From: Lentimicrobiaceae bacterium | GTDB lineage: Bacteria; Bacteroidota; Bacteroidia; Bacteroidales; P3 | DNA length: 42,853 nucleotides | Assembly (NCBI GenBank): GCA_022510485.1 | Contig: JAFLTI010000016.1 | Span: 1-42,853 of the forward strand | Direction: 5' to 3' | In this document: positions 8,680 to 17,163 of the stretch, piece by piece | Layout of the letters: each line of letters begins with the position of its first letter | Numbering within the stretch: position 1 is the first letter of the stretch | Program-made: the position numbers and the translations under genes | The notes under the pieces: model-generated | Seen by the model: the letters and a program-made list of their open reading frames with translations, nothing else | What the model was told of the DNA's origin: nothing | Databases searched by the model: none

Positions 8680-9978
8680 TTACATAAACATTGTCATATA
8701 CAGCGGATAATAGATAACATCTTCCGTGCGGCGGACATTGAACTTGCTCAAGACCATAGCCCGTTGGATGCGGTTGGGGTAGGCGTTCCGTGCGGCGTTC
8801 AATGAGGCGTGTCGTGTGTAACTGTTTCCCGACTTGACTTCGATAATAGAGATACGGTTTCTCTCCGGAAAGATGAAATCCAGTTCCTGACGGCTCTTTT
8901 TGTCGTAGTAGTTTAAGGAAATGCCGTGTTTGACCAATTCGGCGGCAACAAAATTTTCGGTCAATGCCCCTTCGTTGATGCCTATCTCACCGTTGAGCAC
9001 AGGAAACTGTATACCTTTTAGGCTTATATGACTCAACAGACCGGTATCGAGCATAAAGAGTTTATACAGGTTCCGCTTTTCCGAGAAAGAAAACGGGAGT
9101 TCAAATGCACTTACATTGAACGAGAAATAGGCTATTCCCGCATCGGATAGCCATTGCGTGGCATCGCCGAACTTGCGTTGCGAGGCTCCCTTTTCCAAAT
9201 CGGCAAGCACGAAACGCTTGTTTTTCTTGCAAAGCTGTTCGGGTATGGCATCGAACACCTGTTTTACCAAGGGCTGTTCCGAACCTGCGTATTTGGATAT
9301 ATCGTTGCGGTAACCGTTCAATATGGCAGACTGCACCCGCCGTACCTTCTCAAAATCGTTAGCCGACAGAAAGTTCATAACAGCCTGTGGCATACCGCCC
9401 ACTATCAGAAAGTTGCGGAAATGCTTCATTATCTGCTCGTGCAGAAAGTCGGGCAAGGGCGTAACGGATTCATACGCTTTTTGAAGCTGGGCGATGACCT
9501 CTGCCGAAACGCCGTTGGCACACAGAAACTCTTCAAAATCGAGAGGATACATCTCTATCTGTTCTTCAAAACCAACCGGATAGGAAGAGACCTCCTTGTA
9601 GTTGATACCCAAGAGAGAACCGGATTCGATATAATCGTAGGAACCGTCTTCCACCAAGAATTTGATGGCGGTACGGGCGGCAGGGCAACTTTGGATTTCG
9701 TCGAAAAATACGAGCGTCTTACCCTTTTCAAAAGGACCGTAGCCCATAGCCGATAGGTTGAGGATTATCGTCTTGGCATCTAAATTGCCGGCAAAAGCCT
9801 CACGCGCCGAGGGTGTTTTCTCGAAATTGATCTCAATGAAATGCCGGTAGTATTGTTTTCCGAACTCGCGGATACTCGTTGTTTTGCCAACTTGACGGGC
9901 ACCTTTTATAAGCAATGCCTTTTTATCTTTTGATATTCGCCAGTCATTGAGTTTTTTAAGTATCTTTCGCTCAATCAT
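8680..9978 (-). CDS. AAA-type ATPase with DUF4143 C-terminal domain
   Basis: The 432-residue protein has a Walker A motif GARQVGKT at residues 26-33, a Walker B region TLVFFDEIQ ending about residue 95, and an RQ pair typical of this ATPase group. Its C-terminal part contains ELDFIFPE and IIEVKSG, the core of a PD-(D/E)XK nuclease-like fold usual for DUF4143. Such proteins are common and multi-copy in Bacteroidales, and their role is unknown; roles in defence or genome maintenance have been suggested only from context. The gene stands alone between the hutH terminator and a 33-bp repeat array that begins 3 bases upstream of its start. Confidence 0.9.
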   Translation of the reverse strand: MIERKILKKLNDWRISKDKKALLIKGARQVGKTTSIREFGKQYYRHFIEINFEKTPSAREAFAGNLDAKTIILNLSAMGYGPFEKGKTLVFFDEIQSCPAARTAIKFLVEDGSYDYIESGSLLGINYKEVSSYPVGFEEQIEMYPLDFEEFLCANGVSAEVIAQLQKAYESVTPLPDFLHEQIMKHFRNFLIVGGMPQAVMNFLSANDFEKVRRVQSAILNGYRNDISKYAGSEQPLVKQVFDAIPEQLCKKNKRFVLADLEKGASQRKFGDATQWLSDAGIAYFSFNVSAFELPFSFSEKRNLYKLFMLDTGLLSHISLKGIQFPVLNGEIGINEGALTENFVAAELVKHGISLNYYDKKSRQELDFIFPERNRISIIEVKSGNSYTRHASLNAARNAYPNRIQRAMVLSKFNVRRTEDVIYYPLYMTMFM

Positions 9979-9981
9979 ATT

Positions 9982-10113
9982 ACAACTTTTTGCAAGTTAT
10001 TTCTGTGCAAATTTACAACTTTTTGCATATTGTTTAGGTATAAAATTGCAACTTTTTGCAAGTTATTTCTGTTCAAATTTGCAACTTTTTGCAAGTTTGC
10101 TGACTGAAACGAA
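9982..10113. repeat. four 33-bp direct repeats with palindromic cores
   Basis: The motif CAACTTTTTGCA begins each unit; units start at 9982, 10015, 10048 and 10081, exactly 33 bp apart. On the minus strand the core reads TGCAAAAAGTTGCA, an inverted repeat with TGCAA/TTGCA arms (TTGTA in the two units nearest the gene). The spacers are also similar, especially in units 1 and 3. A 33-bp step is close to three helical turns, so sites would lie on nearly the same face of the DNA. Position directly before the ATPase start suggests operator or leader function. Confidence 0.85.
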
Positions 10114-10127
10114 CCACTTTTCCTATA

Positions 10128-10170
10128 TAAAAGCAAAAGGAGCCGATGAAATCGGCTCCTTTTGCTTTTA
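10128..10170 (-). terminator. terminator after gcvP
   Basis: A perfect 20-bp stem (10128-10147 with 10151-10170) with a GAA/TTC loop. Its arms end in AAAAG/CTTTT-type tracts, so it can work in both directions. It lies 36 bases past the gcvP stop and before the repeat array of the ATPase gene. Confidence 0.85.
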
Positions 10171-10206
10171 TTCCTGAAACATGTTTCGACGTGCAGGAGT
10201 GTTGGG

Positions 10207-13062
10207 CTACAGGCAGCATTGCAGGTTGCGGTCGCCGTAGGCATCGTCAACCCTGCCGCAGGTAGGCCAATATTTGTCGTCGTGCGGTAAGGGGAAGGCA
10301 GCCTGTTTACGCGAATAGGGATATTTCCATTCGTCGGCGCAAACCACAAACTGAGTGTGGGGCGCGTTGTGGATTACGTTGTTTTCGCGGTCTGCCTTGC
10401 CGTTTTCGATTTCGGCTATTTCTTGACGGATAGCGATAAAGGCATCCACCAAGCGGTCTAATTCGGAAAGCGGTTCGCTTTCGGTGGGTTCCACCATCAA
10501 GGTGCCGTGTACGGGGAATGCTACGGTAGGAGCGTGGAATCCGTAGTCCATCAAACGTTTGGCTATATCGCCCACCTGTACGTTGGCACTCATCATAAAC
10601 TGGTTGCAGTCTAAAATCATTTCGTGAGCGCACATACCCTGTTTGCCGGTAAAGAAGATTTTGTAGTGGTCTTTCAATCGGGCACGCAGGTAGTTGGCGT
10701 TCAGAATGGCGTATTCGGTGGCGGATTTAAGACCTTCGGCACCCAGCATACGGATATAACCGTAGGTGATAGGCAGAATGAACGCGCTGCCGTAGGGCGA
10801 GGAGGAAACGGCGTTGCGCCCTGTATGGCTTACCGGAACCAATACGTGGTCGGGCAAGTAGGGAGCCAAGTGTTTGGCAACGCAGATGGGACCTACGCCG
10901 GGACCGCCGCCGCCGTGAGGCATGGCAAAGGTTTTGTGCAGGTTGAGGTGGCAAACGTCGGCACCCATGTGGCCGGGAGAGGTAAGCCCTACCTGCGCGT
11001 TCATGTTGGCGCCGTCCATATACACCTGCGCTCCGCAGCTGTGAACGATGTTGAGAATATCTAACACCGCTTCTTCAAACACCCCGTGGGTGGAAGGATA
11101 GGTAATCATAAGGCAGGATACGTTCTTGCCGTGTTCTGCCACTTTTGCCTTGAGGTCGTTTACATCAATCTCGCCTTCGGGCGTGGAGGCAACCACTACC
11201 ACTTTTAAGCCAGCCATAGCGGCAGAAGCGGGGTTGGTACCGTGAGCCGAAGCGGGAATGAGGCAGATGTCGCGATGGGCTTCGCCTTGGGCTTCCTGAT
11301 AGGCGCGGATAACCGAAAGACCCGCGTATTCGCCTGCCGCGCCCGAATTGGGCTGGAAAGAGGCTTTTGCAAAGCCGGTTATTTCGCAAAGGTCTTTTTC
11401 TAATTGGTCGATGAGTTCGTGGTAGCCTTGTGCTTGGTTGGCAGGCACAAAAGGATGGATTGCCGCCATCTGAGGCAGGCTCAGGCACATCATTTCGGCA
11501 GCCGCGTTCAGCTTCATGGTGCAGGAACCCAGCGGAATCATAGCGCGGTTGAGCGAAAGGTCTTTTTCTTCCAGCTTCTTGATATAGCGCATCATTTCCG
11601 TTTCGCTGTGGTAGGTGTTGAACACCGGGTGTTCCAGATAAGGCGTGTTGCGGCGCAGGGCTTGGGGAATATCTTCCAAGATTTCATCGATGCCTTGTGC
11701 TTGGCAGCACTGTCCGCCGTTACAAACGTGTTCTTTGCCTGCCGACTGTGCCAGAACGCCGATAATTTCGCGTACATCGTCTAAAGCCGTTGTTTCATCA
11801 ATACTGATGCTCAGGTGCTTGTCGTCGATATAGTTAAAGTTCATACGGTGTTCGAGCGCGATTTTGCGTATGGTTTCAATCGAAACCGGGCTTTCAAAGC
11901 AGAGGGTGTCGAAGAATACCGTATTGAGCTGCTTGAAGCCGTATTCGGCAGCGCGTTTGGCAAGACGCTTGGCGTTGGCGTGAATATCCAGAGCGATTTG
12001 TTGGATGCCGTCTTTTCCGTGATATACGGCGTACATACCCGACATAACCGCCATCAGAGCTTGGGCGGTACAGATATTGGAGGTCGCCTTGTCGCGCTTG
12101 ATATGTTGTTCGCGGGTCTGCAAGGCAAGACGCAAGGCGCGGTTGCCTTGGGCGTCTACGGTTACGCCGATGATACGTCCGGGCATAGAGCGTTTGAATG
12201 CTTCGGTGCAGGCAAAGAAACCCGCCGAAGGACCGCCGAAACCGAGCGGCAGACCAAAACGTTGACTGTTTCCGAATACACAGTCGGCTCCGTCTTGTCC
12301 GGGAGCGCGCAATACGGCAAGAGCCATCAGGTCGGAAGCTACCGCCACCAATACGCCGGCAGCGTGGGCTTTGTCGATAAAGGCTTTGAGTTCATGAACC
12401 TGACCTTGGCAATCTACCTGTTGCGTAATGGCGCCAAAAACTTCGGGCGTAAACTCAAAGTTTTCCATCAGTCCGGTCTTGATTTCAAAACCGAGCAGTT
12501 TGGCGCGGGTGCGGATAACGCTGAGCGTTTGCGGAAAGATGCGTTCATCTACAAAGCACACATTGGCGTTGGCTTTTACCTTGTCGCGGCTGCGACCGTG
12601 ATAGAACATAATCATGGCTTCAGCCGCCGCCGTGCCTTCGTCTAACAACGAAGCGTTGGTGAGCGGCAGACCGGTCATATTGGCTATAACGGTCTGATAG
12701 TTGAGCAAGGCTTCCAAACGGCCTTGTGAAATTTCTGCCTGATACGGAGTGTAGGAGGTGTACCAGCCCGGATTTTCAAGAATGTTGCGCGTAATGACGG
12801 CAGGAGTGATACAATTGTAGTACCCCATACCGATATAGGAACGGAATACCTGATTCTTGGCAGCCAAGGCGTGCAGATGGTTCAGGTATTGGTATTCGTT
12901 CATAGGTTGAGGCAAATCGAGAGGTTTGGTAAGCCGGATAGATGCCGGTACCGTCTTTTCGATCAGTTCGTTCATGCTCTTTACTCCGATAGTCTGGAGC
13001 ATCTTCTGCGTCTGTTCGGCATTGGGACCGTTATGACGGCAGGCAAAGTTGTTTGTGATCAT
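10207..13062 (-). CDS. gcvP: glycine dehydrogenase (aminomethyl-transferring), P protein
   Basis: The P protein decarboxylates glycine and passes the aminomethyl group to lipoylated H protein in the glycine cleavage system. The 951-residue single chain matches the fused form found in many bacteria. The PLP-binding lysine is K710 in HLNLHKTFAMPHGGGGPG. The N-terminal half contains the typical RHNGPN start region, and the C-terminal half contains LGSCTMKLN. gcvT and gcvH are not in this window. The gene follows the rhomboid gene by 39 bases and probably ends the transcript from the small protein and mutL. I see no glycine riboswitch in that gap. Confidence 0.97.
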   Translation of the reverse strand: MITNNFACRHNGPNAEQTQKMLQTIGVKSMNELIEKTVPASIRLTKPLDLPQPMNEYQYLNHLHALAAKNQVFRSYIGMGYYNCITPAVITRNILENPGWYTSYTPYQAEISQGRLEALLNYQTVIANMTGLPLTNASLLDEGTAAAEAMIMFYHGRSRDKVKANANVCFVDERIFPQTLSVIRTRAKLLGFEIKTGLMENFEFTPEVFGAITQQVDCQGQVHELKAFIDKAHAAGVLVAVASDLMALAVLRAPGQDGADCVFGNSQRFGLPLGFGGPSAGFFACTEAFKRSMPGRIIGVTVDAQGNRALRLALQTREQHIKRDKATSNICTAQALMAVMSGMYAVYHGKDGIQQIALDIHANAKRLAKRAAEYGFKQLNTVFFDTLCFESPVSIETIRKIALEHRMNFNYIDDKHLSISIDETTALDDVREIIGVLAQSAGKEHVCNGGQCCQAQGIDEILEDIPQALRRNTPYLEHPVFNTYHSETEMMRYIKKLEEKDLSLNRAMIPLGSCTMKLNAAAEMMCLSLPQMAAIHPFVPANQAQGYHELIDQLEKDLCEITGFAKASFQPNSGAAGEYAGLSVIRAYQEAQGEAHRDICLIPASAHGTNPASAAMAGLKVVVVASTPEGEIDVNDLKAKVAEHGKNVSCLMITYPSTHGVFEEAVLDILNIVHSCGAQVYMDGANMNAQVGLTSPGHMGADVCHLNLHKTFAMPHGGGGPGVGPICVAKHLAPYLPDHVLVPVSHTGRNAVSSSPYGSAFILPITYGYIRMLGAEGLKSATEYAILNANYLRARLKDHYKIFFTGKQGMCAHEMILDCNQFMMSANVQVGDIAKRLMDYGFHAPTVAFPVHGTLMVEPTESEPLSELDRLVDAFIAIRQEIAEIENGKADRENNVIHNAPHTQFVVCADEWKYPYSRKQAAFPLPHDDKYWPTCGRVDDAYGDRNLQCCL

Positions 13063-13101
13063 GATGAATATGTTTTTAATTCTTTTATAATCTTGTTTAG
13101 T

Positions 13102-13782
13102 TTACCGGATTCGGCTGCCGTGCTTTTTCCAGTAGAGAATCAGCAGAAAGCCGAACAGCATACCGCCCACGTGGGCAAAGTGCGCCACTCCGTCAACGTT
13201 TCCGCCTATGCCGGCAAAGAGTTCTATCAAGCCGTAGATGATAACGAACCACTTGGCGCGGATAGGAATAAAAAAGTAGAGGTAGATTGGCACATTGGGA
13301 AAGCACATTCCGAATGCCAAAAGGATTCCGAACACGGCACCGCTGGCACCAACCGTAACGATATTGTTGACATAGTGCTGAACCGAAACAGGGTCGTATC
13401 TCTGCATAACGGGAACCAGTTCCCAAGCCTGCACTCCGCTCTGAATAAGCCCCGCTCCTATACCTGTAACCAAGTAGTAAAACAGAAAGCGTTTCCCGCC
13501 CCAATAGTTTTCGAGCGCGTAGCCGAACATCCAAAGGGCGAACATATTAAAGAACAAGTGCGAGAAATTACCGTGCATGAACATATAGGTAATGAACTGG
13601 AACGGATAAAAATTCTCGGCGGTAAAATAATGCAGCCCCAGCCAACGGCTCAAGTCGATACCCCTTGTGGCAAGGCTTATATCGGCAAGGAAAAAAAGAA
13701 AGTTCAGAATCAAGAGGTTCTTTACCACAGGAGGCAGAAAAGAAAACCCTTGTATGCGGTAGTTGTCTTGCTGGTTATACAT
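13102..13782 (-). CDS. rhomboid family intramembrane serine protease
   Basis: A 226-residue polytopic membrane protein with about six transmembrane segments. The catalytic serine is S147 in GASGAVFG and the partner histidine is H204 in AHVGG. The segment FMHGNFSHLFFNMFAL (68-83) supplies the conserved loop with H70 and N79. Substrates of bacterial rhomboids are mostly unknown. The start overlaps the end of mutL by 8 bases, which indicates coupled translation. A second rhomboid gene often follows mutL in Bacteroidales; only one is seen here. Confidence 0.94.
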   Translation of the reverse strand: MYNQQDNYRIQGFSFLPPVVKNLLILNFLFFLADISLATRGIDLSRWLGLHYFTAENFYPFQFITYMFMHGNFSHLFFNMFALWMFGYALENYWGGKRFLFYYLVTGIGAGLIQSGVQAWELVPVMQRYDPVSVQHYVNNIVTVGASGAVFGILLAFGMCFPNVPIYLYFFIPIRAKWFVIIYGLIELFAGIGGNVDGVAHFAHVGGMLFGFLLILYWKKHGSRIR

Positions 13783-15658
13783 TTTCGCTGTTATTACCTG
13801 TTGCGGAACGGTTCAAAAGGCTTTCCAATGCCGATTTATCCAAAATCCGCAATACCCGTTTGCCGGAGGGGGAAAATTCGGGTTCCTTGCCGGAAAACAA
13901 TTGGTTGGTCAAATATAAGATTTCTTCTTGAGATAGCGGCGTTCCATGCTTTATGGCAAGTTCTTTGGCAGCCGCCATAGATATTTTCTGCCTTTTTTCG
14001 GAATCTGTCTGCGCCGGATTGCCGGTGTAGTCCGAAAGTATCTCTTCTAAAATATCTTGGGTTCGGCTTTCTTCTACCCCTTGTGGCATAGCGTTCACCA
14101 TAAAGGAGTTGCCGCCTATCCACTCTATTTCCCAGCCCAAGGAGCATAAATCTTCCTTGATTTCTTGCAGAAGCCGGGTCTGGGATGCCGAAAACTCCAC
14201 CGTTTGCGGAAATAGGGTGCGCTGGGAGGGGACGCTGCCTGATTCGGGTTCGTCGTAGCTGTTAAAGAGCACTCTTTCCGATGCCGCCTGCTGGTCTATG
14301 ACCGCCAGTCCCGATTTGAGCGGGGTAATGATATAACTGTTGAAAATCTGAAAAATACGCGGTTCTTCAGCAGCGGGGCTTGCGGTAAGTTTGGTATCGG
14401 AACCCTCTGATTTGGTATCTGCCTGCACCTCTTCCACACCGTCTAAGTTCAGCTGTACGGGTGCGCTGTTTACCTGCATATTTTCTTGCATAAGCGCGAA
14501 ATTGCGGGCGTAAGCCTCCCGGTAATCCTGCTCGGTGGATGCCGGAGCGGGATTGGTAAAAGGGTTGTAACCCGGATGCAGGTTCACTTTGGGCATCGGG
14601 GGAACATAGCTCTTGGAACGGTATTGGTAGGGCAGGGGCTGTCCGCTTTCAAAGTCGATACGGTCTACTTGGTTCACCCCTAAGGCAAACTTGACCGCAG
14701 CAAACAGTACCTTGCAGATAAAATCTTGGTTCTTGAAGCGTATTTCGGTTTTGGAGGGATGGATGTTTACGTCGATTTCTTGGGGGGGCATCTCCAAGTG
14801 GATAAAGAAAGCAGGCGATTTTCCCTCCGGCAGCAGACCCTGATAGGCTTTTTCGATAAGGTTGGAGATACCTCCGTGCCGTATAATGCGGCGGTTGACG
14901 AAAAGGTATTGCTTGCCGCGACCTTTTACGCTATAATCGGGGCTGCATACATAGCCGGCAACCTTGAGACCCGGTACATCTTCCGATACTTTGAGCAGGC
15001 GGTTTTCAAAACTCTTGCCAAAAATCTGTATGATGCGGCGGTTCAGGTTGGAGGTTTCTAAATGGTTTATCTTTTGCTCGTTGCGGTATAACTGAAAGCA
15101 GATGCCGGGCTGGGACAGGGCAATGCGGTTAAATTCTTCTTCCGCATAGCGGTATTCTATCTCATCGCTCTTTAGAAATTGGCGGCGCGCCGGAGTGTTG
15201 AAATAGAGGTTGCGCACGCAGATGTTGGTGCCCTGAGCGCAGGCGCAGGATTCTTTCAAGGTGGTTTTGTTGCCTTCTATGCAGAGGCGGGTGCCTGTTT
15301 CGTCTTGCTCCCGGCGGGTTTGCAGTTCTACCTGCGCTACGGCGGCAATCGAAGCCAGTGCCTCGCCCCGGAATCCCATAGTGCGGATATGCCGCAGGTC
15401 GTCTGCATTGGATAGCTTGGAGGTAGCGTGGGGCATAAAGCAACGCTCGGCATCCTCGCTGCTCATACCGCAGCCGTTGTCTACCACCTGTATAAGGGTT
15501 CTGCCTCCGTCGGTAAGATGCAGTTCAATACGGTCGGCACCGGCATCCACAGCGTTTTCGAGCAGCTCCTTGACCGCTGCGGCAGGTCGGTTCACCACCT
15601 CACCGGCGGCAATCTGATTGGCTACGTTTTCGGGCAATATGTTGATGACACTATCCAT
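13775..15658 (-). CDS. mutL: DNA mismatch repair protein MutL
   Basis: MutL links mismatch recognition by MutS to downstream repair. The 627-residue protein has an intact GHKL ATPase: ELLENAVDAG with E31 and N35, DNGCGM at 60-65, and TMGFRGEAL at 93-101. After a proline- and glutamine-rich linker (about 350-430) comes the dimerisation domain. Its nuclease-type motif is altered: residues 455-466 read DQQAASERVLFN where endonuclease MutL proteins have DQHA-x2-E-x4-E, and the usual CPHGRP block appears as KHGTPL. The endonuclease is therefore doubtful. The gene lies 15 bases after the small membrane protein gene. Confidence 0.96.
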   Translation of the reverse strand: MDSVINILPENVANQIAAGEVVNRPAAAVKELLENAVDAGADRIELHLTDGGRTLIQVVDNGCGMSSEDAERCFMPHATSKLSNADDLRHIRTMGFRGEALASIAAVAQVELQTRREQDETGTRLCIEGNKTTLKESCACAQGTNICVRNLYFNTPARRQFLKSDEIEYRYAEEEFNRIALSQPGICFQLYRNEQKINHLETSNLNRRIIQIFGKSFENRLLKVSEDVPGLKVAGYVCSPDYSVKGRGKQYLFVNRRIIRHGGISNLIEKAYQGLLPEGKSPAFFIHLEMPPQEIDVNIHPSKTEIRFKNQDFICKVLFAAVKFALGVNQVDRIDFESGQPLPYQYRSKSYVPPMPKVNLHPGYNPFTNPAPASTEQDYREAYARNFALMQENMQVNSAPVQLNLDGVEEVQADTKSEGSDTKLTASPAAEEPRIFQIFNSYIITPLKSGLAVIDQQAASERVLFNSYDEPESGSVPSQRTLFPQTVEFSASQTRLLQEIKEDLCSLGWEIEWIGGNSFMVNAMPQGVEESRTQDILEEILSDYTGNPAQTDSEKRQKISMAAAKELAIKHGTPLSQEEILYLTNQLFSGKEPEFSPSGKRVLRILDKSALESLLNRSATGNNSENV

Positions 15659-15673
15659 TTCGGTTGTCTGCCA

Positions 15674-15949
15674 TTATTTGAGAATCCAGCACAAGAGAGC
15701 GATAAGTACAGCCAAATAGATTAAAAGGCGTCTGTTGGAAAGCAGACCTTTGGGGCGTTTCTGTTCGCGTTGAAAAGATTCGCGTATGCGTATTTTGGCT
15801 TCCGCCAGCTTTTCTTCCTCGGGTGTTCGGGTCTCGTATTTTTTCTTGAGGTTTTCTAAGCGTTCCTTTTCAGGGTCATAATAACGAGGGTGTATATCGA
15901 ATTGACGATGCTTGGGCTGAGGAAAGAAATTAGGCAGGAATGAAGCCAT
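15674..15949 (-). CDS. small C-terminally anchored membrane protein upstream of mutL
   Basis: A 91-residue protein starting MASFLPNFFPQPKHRQF, with a long basic and acidic helical middle (PEKERLENLKKKYETRTPEEEKL) and a single transmembrane segment at the C-terminus (LLIYLAVLIALLCWIL). The topology suggests a tail-anchored protein with its charged domain in the cytoplasm. The frame is open to 16126, but that part lies within the multi-hairpin repeat and beyond its promoter, so the start at 15947-15949 is chosen. Small proteins of this kind precede mutL in other Bacteroidales; function unknown. Confidence 0.8.
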   Translation of the reverse strand: MASFLPNFFPQPKHRQFDIHPRYYDPEKERLENLKKKYETRTPEEEKLAEAKIRIRESFQREQKRPKGLLSNRRLLIYLAVLIALLCWILK

Positions 15950-15973
15950 CTGAACATATTTTTTAAGGAGAGG

Positions 15974-16005
15974 CAAAGATACAAAAGTTGAGAGCAGAAG
16001 CCAAA
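15974..16005 (-). promoter_or_regulatory. promoter for the small protein-mutL-rhomboid transcript
   Basis: On the minus strand TTTG (16005-16002) is followed after exactly 20 bases by TATCTTTG (15981-15974), matching the Bacteroidota -33/-7 consensus. The -33 element lies inside the multi-hairpin repeat. The predicted start is near 15967, giving a leader of about 20 bases to the ATG at 15949. The same arrangement with the same spacing precedes ridA. Confidence 0.75.
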
Positions 16006-16357
16006 CGCAAGTTTGGCGGTACGCTCCGGCACGGCAGAGACAAAGCTCGCTTTGGTGATGACGGAACGGAGCGTACCGCCAGCCACGTTTACGTGGCTGG
16101 CTTCTGCCGAAACGCCTAATCTTCAACGGAGCGCAGCGAAGTTAAAGATACAGAATCCACGCTTGCTTGGGCGCTGACGAGGTAGTGCCCACAGCCAAGC
16201 CAAGTGTGAACTTGGCTTGGCTTATGATTTTCAATCGAAGTTTTCTCGCCATGGCATAGCCCAAGTAAACTTGTTCTCTGCGCATGGCTTATCGAAAACT
16301 TTGCCGAAACGCCCAATCTTCAACGAAGCGCAGCGAAGTTAAAGATACAGAATCCAA
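15974..16357. repeat. multi-hairpin dispersed repeat, copy 1
   Basis: About 380 bases of non-coding DNA made of consecutive hairpins. They include a 14-bp inverted repeat (16015-16028 with 16067-16080) around CAAAG-CTCG-CTTTG, a 9-bp stem with TTTA loop at 16079-16100, and a 12-bp stem with GTGA loop at 16194-16221. A unit beginning AATCTTCAACGGAGCGCAGC occurs twice, near 16118 and 16315. Most of this recurs in the same orientation at 37299-37672. No protein-coding frame is convincing. Together with the left end carrying a promoter, it fills the gap between the divergent small-protein and tsaB genes. Confidence 0.85.
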
Positions 16358-16455
16358 ACTCCAAATCGTTAACAGCCGGGTGTGGAAAGAAAGCGGAAGT
16401 GCGGGCGGAAATGCGTTGGAAAACAATCTACTTTTGCGCGTTGAATACAATAGCT

Positions 16456-17163
16456 ATGGCTCTTATTCTAAACATAGAAACCTCTACCCGCAACTGTTCG
16501 GTGGCGCTTTCCGACAATGACAGGCTGCTCTCTATCAGGGAAGCCGACCAAGGCAACGAGCACGCCGCCCGCATTGCGGTGTTTGTGGATGAAGTGCTGC
16601 AGGAAGCCGGTAAACGCTGCGCCGACATTGATGCGGTGGCGGTGGGCGAAGGTCCCGGTTCCTATACGGGCTTGAGGATAGGCGTTTCTATGGCAAAGGG
16701 CTTGGCGTATTCATTAGAACGCCCCTTGGTGGCGGTAAGCCCCTTGCAGGCTATGGCAATGGCTGCGGCGCAAAGGAATTTGAACCAAGGCGGAAGCAAA
16801 GATGCCTTGTTCTGCCCTATGACCGATGCCGGAAGAATGGAGGTATATGCCGCGCTCTACGACAATATGGGCAATGAGGTTCGCAAGATAGCCGCCGATA
16901 TTGTAAACGAAAGCACTTATGCAGACTATCTGCAAAACCGCCAAGTGGTCTTTTGCGGTAATGGCTGCGGTAAATGCCGCCCGGTAATAAGTTCTCCCAA
17001 TGCGCTCTTTTACGAAGATATATGCCCCTCCGCCCGCTATATGCCCCTCTTGGCAAGCCGTGCCTGCCAAAGCGGAAAATTTGAAGACGTAGCCTATTTT
17101 GAGCCTTTTTACCTTAAGGATTTTGTAGCTGGCAAACCGCACGTAAAAGGACTTGCCTCATGA
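16456..17163 (+). CDS. tsaB: tRNA threonylcarbamoyladenosine biosynthesis protein TsaB
   Basis: TsaB is the non-catalytic partner of TsaD in making the t6A modification of ANN-decoding tRNAs. The 235-residue protein starts MALILNIETSTRNCSVAL and has the family block VGEGPGSYTGLRIGVSMAKGLA in its first third. An ATG at 16399 gives a 19-residue extension not seen in the family, so 16456 is preferred. The stop overlaps the anmK start in ATGA, showing translational coupling. Confidence 0.93.
   Translation: MALILNIETSTRNCSVALSDNDRLLSIREADQGNEHAARIAVFVDEVLQEAGKRCADIDAVAVGEGPGSYTGLRIGVSMAKGLAYSLERPLVAVSPLQAMAMAAAQRNLNQGGSKDALFCPMTDAGRMEVYAALYDNMGNEVRKIAADIVNESTYADYLQNRQVVFCGNGCGKCRPVISSPNALFYEDICPSARYMPLLASRACQSGKFEDVAYFEPFYLKDFVAGKPHVKGLAS

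Noticed and set aside
9982-10113. Possible CRISPR array
   Set aside because: The 33-bp units are contiguous with similar spacers, only four in number, and no cas genes are near.
10176-10187. Possible parS site (GAAACATGTTTC)
   Set aside because: It is a palindrome of fitting bases but in the wrong order compared with the usual TGTTTCACGTGAAACA-type site, and it is far from parAB.
11815-12645. Long open frame on the plus strand opposite gcvP
   Set aside because: It lies entirely antisense to a well-conserved gene and has no recognisable motif; GC-rich codon use keeps the opposite strand open. The same holds for long frames opposite the glycogen fusion, dapB, the family 3 hydrolase and rsmD-DUF3822.
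13063-13101. Glycine riboswitch before gcvP
   Set aside because: The gap is only 39 AT-rich bases and cannot hold the aptamer.
16007-16355. Coding region within the multi-hairpin repeat
   Set aside because: Open frames there are short, differ between copies and are explained by hairpin sequence; upstream extensions of the small protein and tsaB into it are also rejected.
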